Shown: positions 33,352 through 45,415, numbered from the stretch's first letter. The stretch: 64,000 nt of DNA from Helopsaltes ochotensis (GCA_013400155.1 VXBM01001317.1:6063-70062); one strand, 5' to 3'. Notes: generated from the sequence alone by a model not told the origin. Numbers and translations: made by a program.

Positions 33352-33588
33352 TTGCTGATCTGTTCTTGCCTTCTATTTGCATGTGCCAGTCCTGTGTTTG
33401 GCCGGCTGAATGGCAATGCCACCAAAACTGCAAAAACAAATGGAAAAATCAGTGTTAATATTAGCACTGGTTCTACTTGCCTTTTCCTCCAGCCAGGAAA
33501 TGGAAACAATGGCACACAACTTTATGTGACCAACAGAACTTCGTTGCCAACAGCAAATAGTCCCAGGGAACAGCTTGAGAACAATTGA
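33352..33588 (+). other. Sequon-rich open frame, possible envelope-like remnant
   Basis: A frame of 78 codons with four N-glycosylation sequons (NAT, NIS, NGT, NRT) in about 45 residues after a hydrophobic, Cys-containing start. Such density is typical of secreted or viral envelope proteins, but I recognise no retroviral motif and no LTR flanks it. It is short, ends at a stop and is not linked to other frames. It may be chance. Confidence 0.18.
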
Positions 33589-36500
33589 TGGATGCTAACT
33601 GAGAGATTGCCTCACTTTGAGTCACGAAAGCACCGATGGAAATAGACCTGTTGTTGGTTATTCCAAGGATAGAAAGTCATGGTGTCACTGTTTAAGCTGA
33701 CATAAACAGGCAAACACCTTCAGCTGGGGGGAAGTGGGGTCAATGGTGATGTGGAGGGAAGAAAAATCAGAATTTGAAGGCAAAATTCACTGTGAAGGCA
33801 AGGCGATGATGGGGGGACAAAACAAGGGAGTTTGGAAATCTGGTAAGAAAAGTGGAATCGCCCTTCTGGCTGTGCTCTTTGTAACTGCAGAAGTGTTCAG
33901 GGGTTGCACAGCCTGTTGTTTCACCCGTGTTAGGATAGCTGGCCTGCCCCTTCCTCCCTCATGGATGAACTTTTTATGGTGTTTACTCTTTTCCAGCACT
34001 GCAGCCTCCCTGCATCATTTTCTCTGCCTCCTCAGACGATGGGTGACTAAAGATAGGAACTCTTTCCTACGCAGCTCCTTGGCAGCTGGCAGTGGATGAC
34101 CCCTGTCCCTGCAGATGTATTTTTGGTTCAGTTATTCCGTCATTCGTGTTTCACTAATCCTAAGTCCTATTATCGCCCAGGCTCTGGCTTCCTTCACCTG
34201 TGCAGTGACTGTGACTGCCCAGGGCTTCCCTCATTCCAATGGTTTGCCATGCTCTGAATCCTTAGAGGGCTCTTGTGCCTTTTTTTCTCTCTCCTCACTC
34301 CACTGCTTTTATTTCTGAGTATTTCCATTGGATTTCTAAGGCCTTTGAAAAACCCTTCTCTGTGATCTGCCCTGCAGCCCTCCTTGCCAGCCCTGCTTTG
34401 GAGGTGGGGGACAGAAATGCTGCTCCCGAGGTGTTTTTTGGACTGATTCTCAAGGAAAGCTTCAAGAGCAGCTGGCAAGCGTAGCCAAAATAGAGCAGTT
34501 TATTGGTGGGGCAGTGCATACCAGCAAAACACGTGCGATACCTCCCGCTGGTGGCTGAAAAAAAAAGGAAAACCGCTTTGAAGGAGTATTAAAAGGTTGG
34601 TTTACTTTTACAGATTCCACAAAAAAAAAAACCCAAAAAAAACCCCCTCACTGCAGCCAGAAACTAAAATACCACTCTGTCCACAATGGCAGCATTGACT
34701 ATGTTTGACTTCAGGTGTGTAACAGGCACCCTGGATCACACCACCCTCTCTCTTGGTCTGTCTCTTGACTATATAGGGAATTTGGTCAGCTAACTTTGAA
34801 TCACACCCACAGCAGATGACTAATGCTGCCCTAAACAGAGATTTCTACTATAAGCCCTCATCTTTTCCACTGAATGGGCCTGGTGCCTTTCTCTTGGCAG
34901 ATGAGGTGCTGGCACTGCCCAGAGCTGTAATTCAGGTGACCTTGGCCAGACCAGTGTCCCCTCCCTCCCATCCCTGTCGCTGCAGGGTAAACGGCCAGGC
35001 AAGGAAAGCTCTCCTGGCCTGGGACAGCACAGCTGCAACGCCAAACACTTCTCTCCATGGATTATTTACTGCTCCCCTCCCTGCTTCCCAGGTGGATGGT
35101 GCTTGTAGGGGCTGGCTACAGCATGCTCCTGTGGTTTTTTGGGAAGTGGTGCAGAGCGGGAGCTCCATCCAGCAAGAGGAAGGGTTTCAGAGCTCTCTGA
35201 GGCTTCCCCCCAACCTGTGGACAGTGTCACCTCAGCTAGGTTTTACCCCAGGTTTCTTCAACATCCACCTCATCCTTCCCATTTTTCTTGCATCCAGATC
35301 TTTTACTTATTGCCCAGTTTTCCATAAATAGCTTAATGCTTGTCAAGGCCCAGCCTTGGAGGGGGAAGGGTGGACAGAGCCCTTCCTGAGCACTCACCAC
35401 AACAATTCCTAGAGGGGAGCCAGGTAGAAAAGAGAAAATGGATGGGCAGCACACCTGAGGTGCCCATTCAATGCTGAGGCTGCCCAGGGGGAGGTATTGG
35501 AGGTGCCCAATCAGCAAAGATCCCTGAGCAGCCAAGGGTGTCTCCCAGTCACTTCTGACCCATTTCCCCAATTAATCTCTTTTTCAGCAGTGTTGTCACA
35601 CCTTCCCATTCCCCTTTCTCCCAGCCACCTGAGCTTTCCAGCTCCTTGTGGATGTAATTATTTAAATTGCTCTCCATAGTTACAGGCAGGCTGTAAAACC
35701 AATAACTTGAACCAGTGCCCCAGCCTAGATAATGTGCCCTGGAATCTGAAACCCTGAACTCCAGCACAGGTGCTTTTGATACCTGTGGCATAGATACACA
35801 ACCAAATGATCAAATTTCTGCTGATCCGCCAGAATTCCTGAAAAACTTTCTAGTGCACTTGGGTGTATTATCCCCCCTTTAGTTTTCACGGACAGGGCTG
35901 CAGCCACGTGTCCAAAAAACTTGTGTCTGACACCTGAGTGGAACTACAGGAGAGTGATGTGAGGAAAAGTGGGATTGTTGCTCGTTAAAAAAATAAAAAA
36001 AGTCCCTCGAGCATACATTCAAACCAAGCTTTTGGATTGAAAGAGTGAAGACAAAAAAATACCTAGAAAGCCTCGGAAGTGTGGCCTGTTCAGAGTTTCC
36101 AGCTGTAAGGTGCTTGGAATTCTGAGCCTGGCAGGGAAGCTCTGGTGCTGCTGGAGGGCACACCTTGTGCCAGCTGGGCTCTGCTCACCTCTGCCAGCCC
36201 AGCTGCCAGTGGGTTTGCCAGGAATGGGAGCTTAGGTCTTTTGCCAGCTTGTATAAATGCTGTTCCCGACAGAAAAACAATGAAGTTGTTCCTCTTCCCT
36301 GCCTGGGAGCCATTAGGGAATGTCAGAGTACTCCTTTTACAGCCAGGCTTCCCTTTGACGGCCACCCTCCTTATCAGCACGGCTGGAGATACTCGTGGTT
36401 TGGTGTTTGAGATCACAGAGCTCAGAAATGAATGGAAGTGTGCGAGAAGAGGTGGGACAGCAACTGCAGATTTCTTCTTTCCTTGAGTCAGCTGGTACTT

Positions 36501-37053
36501 TATCCTTAGGCAATGGCAATTAAAAATTCAAATGGGCAGGCAACTCAAGTGCAAAGCCCCATTTATTCTGTGAAGCAGCAAGCAAAGACTTGGCTTTGGG
36601 GCTACATCCTCTTGAGGCAGGGCTGGAGGAGCACAGGACTGGAGATGGGGAGGTTGTAAATCCCCCCTCCTGCCCCTCATGGCAGCCAAACCACCCACGA
36701 GCTCTGCAAAGTCCTCTCCCCGTTTTCACACTCACGTTTCAAAAAGCTGAGCTCCAGCACTTCCAGCCCAGCCGGCGGAGAAGGTCGAGGCCGCTGTCAA
36801 AAGCTGGGTATTTCCACACCATGGGTTGTGAAAAAGCAGCCCTAACCCAAGTCCCTGGCAGGAAACGTTTCTTACTCATGCTCTGCTCACAAGTTACTCT
36901 GCCATGGCAGCCAAGCTCATGGAGAGCAAACGCCTCTGCCAGCAGCAGGGATGGGCTCCAGGTGTGAGGTGGGTTATGAGCAAACACAGCGCTCTCAAGA
37001 AGGGAAAGGAGGCTCAGGAGCTACCAGGCTCAGCCCTCTGGTCCCAGACAAGC
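33589..37053. other. Unannotated sequence
   Basis: No gene or named repeat is recognised in about 3.4 kb. The 171-codon frame at 34816-35331 (+) lacks domains and is opposed by several minus-strand frames. A-rich tracts lie near 34557 and 34620. Confidence 0.4.
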
Positions 37054-37507
37054 TGCTGAAAGTTTGAGCTTTCATGTTTTTCAGATTCTGTGCTGCCCGG
37101 GGTGCAGCTCTGGGCTCACACTCAGGGTCACTCAGCTCTCTGCACACAGCAGCCACACAAAACAAATCCTTTTCCCAATGCACACCAAGGACAACTGGGA
37201 CAAGTTTTCGGGCCCAAAAGCACAAACAAGGGTGGGCTGAAGAGAGAAAACAAGAAGGATAGGAGTTCATCATCTGAAGCTGTAATTGGACAATTAAATC
37301 CAATACGCAAATGGACCAAAACTTATAAAAGTGTGAGACCTCGTGACTGGTAATCCATTTTGTGACCATTTTGGGTCCACCTTGGGTGTAGCCCTGGCCA
37401 GCTCTTGTCCTGCCCAAGGTGTATCTTAAAGGCCTTTTAATAAATACCTACTTTATTCTCTTAGCTCTGCTTACTCTCTGTTCCAGGTCAGCCTTCCCAA
37501 GGTATCA
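37054..37507 (+). mobile_element. LTR, endogenous retrovirus family B
   Basis: About 454 bp, aligned end to end with 60101-60548. It contains TATAAAA at 37324-37330 and AATAAA at 37439-37444, and ends CCCAAGGTATCA. The 5' edge is diverged, so the start is placed by alignment. No internal retroviral genes adjoin, so it appears to be a solo LTR. I see no certain target-site duplication. Confidence 0.8.
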
Positions 37508-37514
37508 TTCACTT

Positions 37515-37637
37515 TGTTTCAGTCTTCCCACCCAAGAAAAGGGAATAATATTTACTCGCCTCCCTCGCCGGGCTGTTGGGAGATGGCAATGAATGTCTGC
37601 ACAGTGCTGCAAACATAGAAGGTGTTAGAAAAATGTG
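37515..37637 (+). mobile_element. L2/MIR-type 3' end
   Basis: AAAAGGGAATAATATTTACT, CTCGCCGGGCTGTTGGGAG, TGTCTGCACAGTGCTG and AACATAGAAGGTGTTAG follow in order the 3' portion shared by L2 and MIR (AAAATGGGGATAATAATA ... AGGGTTGTTGTGAGG ... AGTGCCTGGCACATAGTAGG). It is an ancient amniote repeat, now diverged. Confidence 0.65.
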
Positions 37638-37727
37638 GAGCCTTTAGGTTCCCAGCAGCATGTCTGAAGGCTGCAGGAAAGGGAAATAGGGTGCTCAGAC
37701 ACTTGTGGGGCGAGCGAGCACGACAGG

Positions 37728-37733
37728 TTTATT
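37728..37733 (-). terminator. Possible polyadenylation signal AATAAA
   Basis: A minus-strand AATAAA followed by CCTGTCGTGCTCGCTC, a GT-containing downstream region as expected for cleavage and polyadenylation. It would serve the candidate transcript whose stop is at 38244. Confidence 0.25.
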
Positions 37734-38243
37734 GCAGGCAGGAACATTCAGGCTCACAAATAGAGGGGAGTGCCAAAATGCGTTTATGAGGAGGTGAGGG
37801 ACCGCAGGCACTCCACAGAGCATGGCCCTGCTGACCAGTGGCACTGAGGGGAGAGGTGGATGGCCAGCCTGAGTTGGCTGTCACATCTGTCACCCCGCCA
37901 GCACGGAGATCTGGGGCACGGGATGGTCGGGAGGGGGCTGGCCAGGGGTGAGGGGGGGTGGAAAGGAGGCTGCTGTGCCCTAGGAGTCACCCCTGAGCAG
38001 AGCCAGAGCGGAAAAGAGGGTGCCACAAGCCCTGGCCTGCAGACACTCGTTATCAGGGACATGTGAGAGGTGTTGGTGCTCCTGCAGGGCTGGTGAGGGC
38101 TGCAAGTGCCACCACTGCACCAGCCTGTGGAGCTGGCACTGCTCCTGGGGACATGCTGGCAGCCCCCTGAGTGTGAGGAGGGGGACAGGAGCCATTCCCT
38201 GCTCTGCTTTCCCTGGCTCTGCAGGGTCACCCTTCCAGCGCAC

Positions 38244-39265
38244 TCACAGCCTGAGGCAGCAGAATTTGGTCCGGGGTGTTTCCTGGGGTACCTGGGTTTC
38301 ACATTGGCCAACTCGTTCTTCCATGAGTTCTGTGGTGGCGACAGGGATTTCACGGGGTGGGCGACACTCTTCGCAAGGGGCAGCCCCACAGCCTTGTCCC
38401 CAGCCACCACAGCTCTCCTAAAAGGGCAGAAAAGGCTTTGAGGGAAGGGGAGATGCGCTGATGCCTCAGTGCACCGGGAGGCACCGGGTCAGGCGCTCAG
38501 AGGGAGAAAGCCGAGCTCGGGGCTGTCCCAGAGCCACCTCCCTGGGCTCAGGGACCAGCAGGGCCAGGCAGCCACAGCCTCCCCATAGCAACTGAGACAA
38601 ACAAACCCCGGGGCTGCAGCAGAGTGATGACTGAAAGGAAAGGGTAAGGGAACAGCCAAACTATTTTTATGTTTCCGAACTACGCAGCAGCTATTTTTTC
38701 CTTTTCCGCGCTGAGTGGTCACGGTGGTGTGTGTGCTTGGTGGGCGATATCCCCCCCTCCTTCCCCTGCTTGCTCTTAGCTGAAGTCCCACCTATTTGCC
38801 TGAGAAGCTTCACGTTTGTGGGTTTTTGGCTCGTGTACAGCCTTTGTTTCCCTACACTAATTAATTGTGTGAGTGTGCACACACCAGCATCTCCCTGGCG
38901 GAGCTGGGACACGCATGGAGTGAGCGTGGACATCCTCTCTGGGTTGCTACAACCCTCCAAGGGCTGGGGACAGGCTTCAGGGGATCCAGGTGCCATCTCG
39001 GACATTTCTGCTTCTCCCAGTGGCCAAGCTTGGGCATAGGCAGTGGGGGTGGCAGAGGGGCAGGAGCTGGGCAGGAAATCTCTCCACACAACTCCTCCAG
39101 GTTCCTTTGGGAAGTGAAGACCCTCTGCAGCTCTTTATGAGGTGTGAGAAGGGATGAGAACACTCTCCTTTCACAGCCAGCTCGGGGGCAGGGGTTGGAC
39201 AGGCTCTGGGGGCTGAGGGCTCCCAGGTGGGGTGGATTTGACTCACCTACCTGGGCTGTCTCCAT
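38244..39265 (-). other. Candidate two-exon small cysteine-rich protein gene
   Basis: On the minus strand an ATG at 39265 in good context (GGGGGATGG), preceded by an in-frame TAA, gives five codons to a donor CCCAG|GTAGGT at 39251/39250. An acceptor with a strong pyrimidine tract (CTGCCCTTTTAG) precedes 38417. Joining in phase 0 continues for 57 codons to TGA at 38246-38244. The predicted 62-residue product has seven Cys, including a CxxC and a C-terminal CC, and no recognised domain. A minus-strand AATAAA lies at 37733-37728, giving a 3' UTR of about 510 nt. An overlapping frame in the second exon is also open for 208 codons, so this is a prediction only. Confidence 0.22.
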
Positions 39266-40401
39266 CCCCCAAGGCTCCCTTTACTGGCAGCAGGAGCAAG
39301 GGGTGTGTTTTGGCATGAGTCAACTGGCCTAATTTTGCTTTTTGTCTTAGGGTAAGGTGAATTCCTCTGGATTTTCCTCCTCCTTTCTGTTGGCTGCTAA
39401 GGGACATTAACTCAGATAAATTGGTGCCTCCAGCGGGCTGATAAATGGCCATCCCAAGGTAGTTACTGAGTGTTAGCTGCCCGTGTGCCCTCCCCTAGCC
39501 TGGGCAAACATAACCTCAGTTGGCTTTGCTCATGCTGCAAGAAAGCCTGTAGGGATCCCTGAGCTGTGACAACTTATTTTTTATTTCACTGTGAAGAGAG
39601 GGCAAATCAGTGGCTCAGAAACCAAAGGCCAGCTGTGAGGAAGCCACGCTCCCTCCTATTAATCTGATTTTTCTGTTAAAAGGTTCTTCGAGCATTTTGG
39701 TGGAAAGAGTTCCACAGCAAATCACAATAACACAGGGGGAAGTGAAGGAATTACTTCAGAGGTAGCTGTCATTTTTTCTGCCTTCATTTGCTTTTACTTT
39801 TGCACTAGATTTACCCATCAGGCTGGAAACCATGGCCAGAGTGCAGAAATGAGGGTATCCAGGATCCCTGGAGCTGCAGCTGCAGTTTATTATCGGGCAG
39901 GCTTGGGTTAGGCCACCACTGTGTCAGGCAGCACGCAGACAGTTCCTGTCCCAATTCATCACAAAAGCAGCAGCAGTTGCTGGTGGTGATCACACGTTTG
40001 ATGTTTTCCTCCTGGAAACTCCTGGAGGATGGAGCAGCTCCAGTGAGCAGCCACTGGGGGCCAGAGGTGAAGCCCTGACCTGGGAAAGAGCTTTTGTGGG
40101 GTGGTGATTTATGGCCAGGCTGTACAGCCATCACTGGAGGACGTCATAGCAGCTCCTGCCACAGTCATCTGGCAGAAAATCTCCCTTCTTACTGGAAATT
40201 CGTTGTTTAAGGAGGTGTTGATCAAGCCAGCACTCCTGTCTGGGCTTTGAACACCCTCGGAGGTCAAGTTTCAGCACGCAGCCAGGTACATGCTAGCAGG
40301 TAACTGAGTCAATGAATCAAAAGGAAAATTAATGAGGTTTCAAACGCGGAGACAAGTCAGAGCCACGTCTTTACACCTAAATGCAAATTTGGCTTAATCC
40401 A

Positions 40402-40427
40402 CCCCCCCAACCCCAACCCCAACCCCT
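40402..40427 (+). repeat. (CCCCAA)n tract
   Basis: CCCCCCAACCCCAACCCCAA-type sequence resembles, but is not identical to, the telomeric CCCTAA unit. The minus strand has four G runs and may fold as a quadruplex. Confidence 0.75.
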
Positions 40428-41139
40428 TGGTATTTGCCAAGGGGTTACAGCTGCTGGCTCAGTGCTTGTTAATTGGGTAAAGTACTTTGTGTTCCTGCCT
40501 GGTGGCACAGACACATCAGCTGAGACATCCACGGGCCTGGCGTTGTTTGGAGGAAGGGCTCGCTCCTGTTTGGGTGGGTGTGTGTAGGAAATAAAGGAAC
40601 AATCAGCCCATTCTTCAGGCGTAAATCGGCCCTTTGTTCTCTCCTCCTTGATGTGCTGGAGAAAAGTCACCGCAAGTGCCATTGTTTCCCCGGAGTGTTT
40701 TTTGAAGGGCTTCAGTGTGTTTCGTTCCTCAGCTTAATTCAACAGATTTACTTGTTTTCAGAATCGTTCAGATTAAATATTCGAGGAGAAAGCCAAGGCG
40801 TTAGTTCTGTTTCTCTGCTTGCATTTAGGAAACCACCTCTGGAAGATTTTGAGGCTCCTTTGTTTGCGTTGTAAAAGCGTCTGAGAATGATTTGTTAATG
40901 ACTTCAACCTAGAGAGTCTATAAAGAGGCGGAGGTGGTTGGATGGGGAAAACCATCCCTTTATGCCCCTTTCTCTTGGCTTTGTGGGCCGGGCTGGGGCA
41001 GTGCCCGCGCTCCCCTGGCACTGTTCAGCTGACCTGCACCATTCGAGCAGGCTGTAATTCAGCAGTTCCAAATTTCAGAGAAATGGAAAGGGTGGTCCTG
41101 GCTGAAAAGCTCACAAGCCACGCTAATATTCTCAAAGGG

Positions 41140-41141
<2 letters not shown>

Positions 41142-41223
<82 letters not shown>
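41142..41223 (+). repeat. Uninterrupted poly(T), 82 nt
   Basis: A pure T run, very long for a bird genome without active poly(A) SINEs. The sequence to its right shows no recognisable retrocopied mRNA on the minus strand and no nearby AATAAA. It may be a genuine homopolymer expansion or an assembly artefact. Confidence 0.9.
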
Positions 41224-41224
<1 letters not shown>

Positions 41225-43667
41225 GCTGTAGGTGTGCTGTACATCCGTTACACATCCTAAAGCAATTACAGGAGAAAGAAGCCATAAAAAGGGCTCTGTG
41301 CCCAAAACCTCACCTGTGTTTTCCAGCTGTGTTAGGGAACCTAAGAAAAGCCATTTCCTCTTTCCACAAACCATCTTTCTTTGAAGGCAGTTACATGTGG
41401 AATAAAAGGTGGGTTTTTTTCAGTGCTGCTGCAGAGCATTTAAGGAAAGTATTAATAAGACAGGTCTCCCTCACAGGCCAGCTGAAGAACCCTTCAAGAA
41501 AAGTCTGCCCTCCACCCTCCCCACACCACTTCAGGGACACGAGAGGTGTTGTTTGGCTGCCTCAAAAGCCGCCTGTGCTGAGGACCAAAAAGGATGAGAC
41601 AACTTTACCCCTCTGGCCATGTTCCTGTTGGCACTGTCACTGCACTCCTGCTCTGCTGGCTGCTCTCACCTGCGGCTAAATCCTCTTCACTTCAGTGGCA
41701 GGGAGACAGAGACACGTTTCAGAGGGAGAAAAGGAATTAGTTGCAGCTCTGTGGAGCGCTGGAACGAGTAGGAAAAAGTGGTTTAATATCTGGGAAGTGA
41801 TGGGTCCCTCTGTCTGCCTACCCACGCAAGCATAACATAAAACAACTTTTTTTTTTTTTTCTTTTTTCCCCCCATAAAATCAACACTATCAACAAAGCGG
41901 GGGTTGCATGCGATGTTGATGAGGGCCAGCGACAACAGCAACAACAACCAAATCGTCCTGAATTAAATATTTTTTGGAAAGCTTGGCTTTGAGCTTGGAA
42001 TTGGAGTCAGGAACATGCGCGGGCTTGTTGGGAGGTGAGGTTTGAAAATACACCTGAGGTATTCCCTGGGGACTTTGTCAAGTGCTCCTTGTTCTGGGCT
42101 CTGATCTCCAGCACCGAGATCGGCGGGGATGAGGCAGGGCTTGCTGCCAGGGGAGCAAGGAGTGAGGAGCAGGAATAAGAACGTGCTTCAAGGAGTCTTT
42201 GGCTTTATCAATTCAAAAGCCGCAGGGTTGGGTTGGCAGCGCGCGAGTGTGAGCAGAGCGGGCCTGGAGGCTGCTGGAGGGGTGTCGGAAAGTCTTCCGA
42301 GATGATTCAGCCCAGCATGAAAGAGAGGGAATTTTGGGGGAGGGAAGGAAAACTGAAACTGGCTCCTTTTCAATTTTCGCAAGACTCCAGAGGGGCAGGG
42401 GCAGGGTGGGGCTGGATGCGAGGAAAGCGGGGCTGGATGCAGAAAACACGATTTTAAAAAAGGAGCCCCTGAGCTGGACAGCTCAGGTGGAGGGGCTCTG
42501 GCTGCTTCTTGTTCCTGATTTCCCAGGAAAGGGGGAAAATATGAGCGGGAGGCATTAGTCATGCCATTCCATGTAGTCCTCAAATACACTGGATTACTGG
42601 AGAATTCACTAATAGAGAGGTGGGTGATGACTTATAAACAAAGAGCTTTTAGGGCAGGAAGTCCCAGTTGTTGAGTGATAATAATTGACTGTAATTATTT
42701 TAAATAGAGCACTGCCAAAGAATGAAAAACGGTGCAATTCCCTCTTGTTGGACAGTGCTGTAGGCATCAAAAAAAAAAAAAAAAGAATGCTGCACAAGGA
42801 AAAATGCCTTTCCTGCCAAACCTGCCAGGCCAAGACACTCAAGCTTTTGTGAGTCCATGGGGAAAAATTTCTAAAAATGGTTTATATATCTATTTTCACC
42901 ACTGTACACCTGTAGGGCTCAGTGGAACCACAGCAACGCAACCAGACAAGTGGGAAACAACTTCTGAGCCTCTTGCAGGTGACTCAGTGGTGAACGGGAA
43001 AAAAATCTCTTGTGCTCAAAATTTGTTGCAGAAAAAAAGACCAAGGACAGCATGCAAAATAAAAGTATTTGAAGTCTTTACTACTCCCAGTTCTTTCAAT
43101 AGGTTTTTTTTTTTTTTTAAGACCTTGCTGTAGTCAGATTTTTTTTTTTTCTTCAGTATAAGTGGTTTGGACCTGCCTTTGAAATCTCACTTTCATACTC
43201 TGTGTGCTAATTTATACTCAGAAACCTGAGTCCACGCTCTGCAATGCTCTGCAGGCAGGGTGTAGAGAGTAGGCTTGCAAATGCCTTCAATTATCTTTTG
43301 AAAGCAGAGAAGAAGTTGGAGCTTCAAAGCTCTGTGTTTTATCACTTATGTTATTGATGGATAGCACTGAGGAAGAGTCAGCTGGGACAGAGGAAGGGAT
43401 TGAAAAAGAATTGTTGCATCACCTGGTCCAGGTACATCCTCCCTTTTCTAACTCACCAAAGAGTAGGTGGATTATTTGACTCTGTGATCCCACAGGAAGC
43501 CTTTTCCTAAATCTGGCTATCCCAGTGATTTAAACATTTCATCTAATTTACAGCCCAAGTAAATGGATGGCCAGTGTGTGTCCATATGTTCTTATGAGGA
43601 AATCATCCTGGCAGCTCTGCCCAAGTGTTTGTGCCCAGCACACTCACAGAGAACACCTGACTTAAGA

Positions 43668-43936
43668 ATTATAGGATCACAGAGTGTCCTGAGCTGGAAG
43701 GGACCCACAGGGATCACCCAGTCCCACCCCTGTCCCTGCCCAGACCCCCCAACAATCCCAGCCTGGGCACCCCTGGCAGCGCTGTCCAAAGGCTCCTGGA
43801 GCTGTGGCAGCCTCGGGGCCGTGCCCATTCCCTGGGGAGCCTGGGCAGTGCCAGCACCCTCTGGGGGAAGAGTCTTTTCCTGATATTCACCCCAAACCTC
43901 CTCTGCAACTGCTCCATGCTTTTCTCTCAGACCCCC
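43668..43936 (-). mobile_element. CR1 LINE 3' fragment
   Basis: The minus-strand 3' end TATAGGATCACAGAGTGTCC, then GAGCTGGAAGGGACCCACAG, identifies the GGACCCACAAGGATC subfamily, with CCTCTGGGGGAAGAGTC and CAAACCTCCTCTGCAAC further in. It is truncated near TTTCTCTCAG. Confidence 0.93.
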
Positions 43937-44641
43937 TTTTGAGTTTTTATTCTGCTCTTTTCCCAAGGCAAAGCTTTTAGCAAAAGTATGCTGGTGATGC
44001 AGCCTTTTCTCTCCGGAGTGTCCTGACAACCCTTCTCCACCCTTATTTTTTGTCCCTTGGGAGCTCATGCTGAGAACTGGAAGCAAGAATTGTACCTGCA
44101 GTTGCAAAGGAAATCTGACCAAAGGCTTGCTACAGGGGCATTACTTCAACTCTCTCTAGGGCATCCCTAACAGAGACACCTCTTTGGAAGGATTTTAAGG
44201 CTGAAGTTCCCTCTTCACATCTGCATCATGTTATCATCCCTAACTGCCCTTTTCTCAGGGGAAAAAGCTCCGTGGCTGCCAGGTGATGAATTCCTTGCTT
44301 GGAGAAAGCAAATCAGTAGTTCCCGAAGGCATGACCTTGCACTACTGAGTTTCCTCCCTTTTCCCCTACTTTGGATCATGAGGTCTTACTGTAACATGCT
44401 CTAACATTATAAATTGAAGCCGCTTCCCAGTTTTATGACATCAGCAAATCTTATTAGTGCACGCTGACGTTCTGAGCCAAGGCTGTGAGGAAAATTATTG
44501 AGTCAGATCAGCCTTGGAAACGCTCCTGGGGAAGGAGCCTCTCCTGCTGCCTCTTCTCCCCACTGCCTGAGGCCCCATCCCTTTAGTTTTGCCTATCTCA
44601 GCCTCCTCCTCCTCCAGGTAAACCCATACCTTGCCCTGCAG

Positions 44642-45168
44642 CGCTTTTGGAACCTAAAGAGGAAAAGTTTATCACAGATCTGATCTCCAGAAAATCAGAT
44701 GCCGGGTTTGACAAGAAGAATCTGCCCCGTGGTGAATCTGTCTCGCATCTTGCCACATCCACCTCCGCGCCTCCAGCGGCGTGTTTTATTTCCTCGTTCA
44801 CAATATGTGCAGAGGAATTGCTTGCAAGGGGGCGAGTCCAGCAGGCTCACAGCTGGACACGTGTGTGTTTTTACCTGGGGAACAGCCCAGGTGTGAGCTT
44901 GGCTCTGCTCTGGGTTGTGGTCACACAGAGATCCCGCCCTGCAGCTGCACAAATCGCCTTTTCCCTGCCCTCCAGAGAGGACTTCAGTTGTTTAATGATC
45001 CATCTGCATCTCTGGCTAGATGGGCCTGCTTGGAATTCCTGTGGGAACAGAACCACGCTTGAAGCAGTGCTTGTATCAGCTGTGCTTTGCTGGTGCCTGG
45101 AACAGCACAAGCTGCATCGTTCCCCCCTCACTGACCAGTCTTCGAGGAAAACTTCGGGTCAGAGATGA
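44642..45168 (+). other. Open frame downstream of a good splice acceptor, unknown
   Basis: CATACCTTGCCCTGCAG ends at 44641. The frame that starts CTT TTG GAA CCT at 44644 stays open for about 174 codons. The first 50 or so residues are charged and Ser/Thr-rich, and the later part looks like translated non-coding DNA. Another frame set on the minus strand overlaps. I recognise no domain. Confidence 0.18.
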
Positions 45169-45382
45169 TATTTTTCCTTTTAAAAACAAGCATGAGGGGA
45201 GCAACTGCCAGTTTGGCCCCTGAACACACATAAAACAGAGAACCACCACTTTTTCAGGTAACATCCAGCACGATCCAGCACGGTGTTGTATTTCTGTATC
45301 AACTGCCAAACAATCCATCAAGTGAGGAATCTGAAGAAACTTACTTCCCCAATTCCTTTAATTTAAATTTTAAAAAACCCAA

Positions 45383-45415
45383 AACCAAAAAAACCAACCA
45401 ACCAACCAACAAAGC
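45383..45415 (+). repeat. A-rich tract with (CCAA)n
   Basis: Low-complexity AAAACC units leading into four or five CCAA tetramers. Confidence 0.8.

Larger units (their letters stand above)
39266..43667. other. Unannotated sequence
   Basis: No gene or named repeat is recognised in about 4.4 kb. It contains the CCCCAA tract at 40402 and the T82 run at 41142. The 245-codon frame at 40942-41679 is a poly-phenylalanine artefact of the T run. Confidence 0.4.

Noticed and set aside
34492..34560. Possible antisense LTR with AATAAA
   Set aside because: A lone AATAAA on the minus strand without matching body, ends or a second copy in the window.
34816..35331. 171-codon plus-strand frame
   Set aside because: No domain or splice support, and several opposite-strand frames overlap it, consistent with chance.
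40942..41679. 245-codon plus-strand open frame
   Set aside because: Its core is poly-phenylalanine from the 82-nt T run, with no real coding signal on either side.
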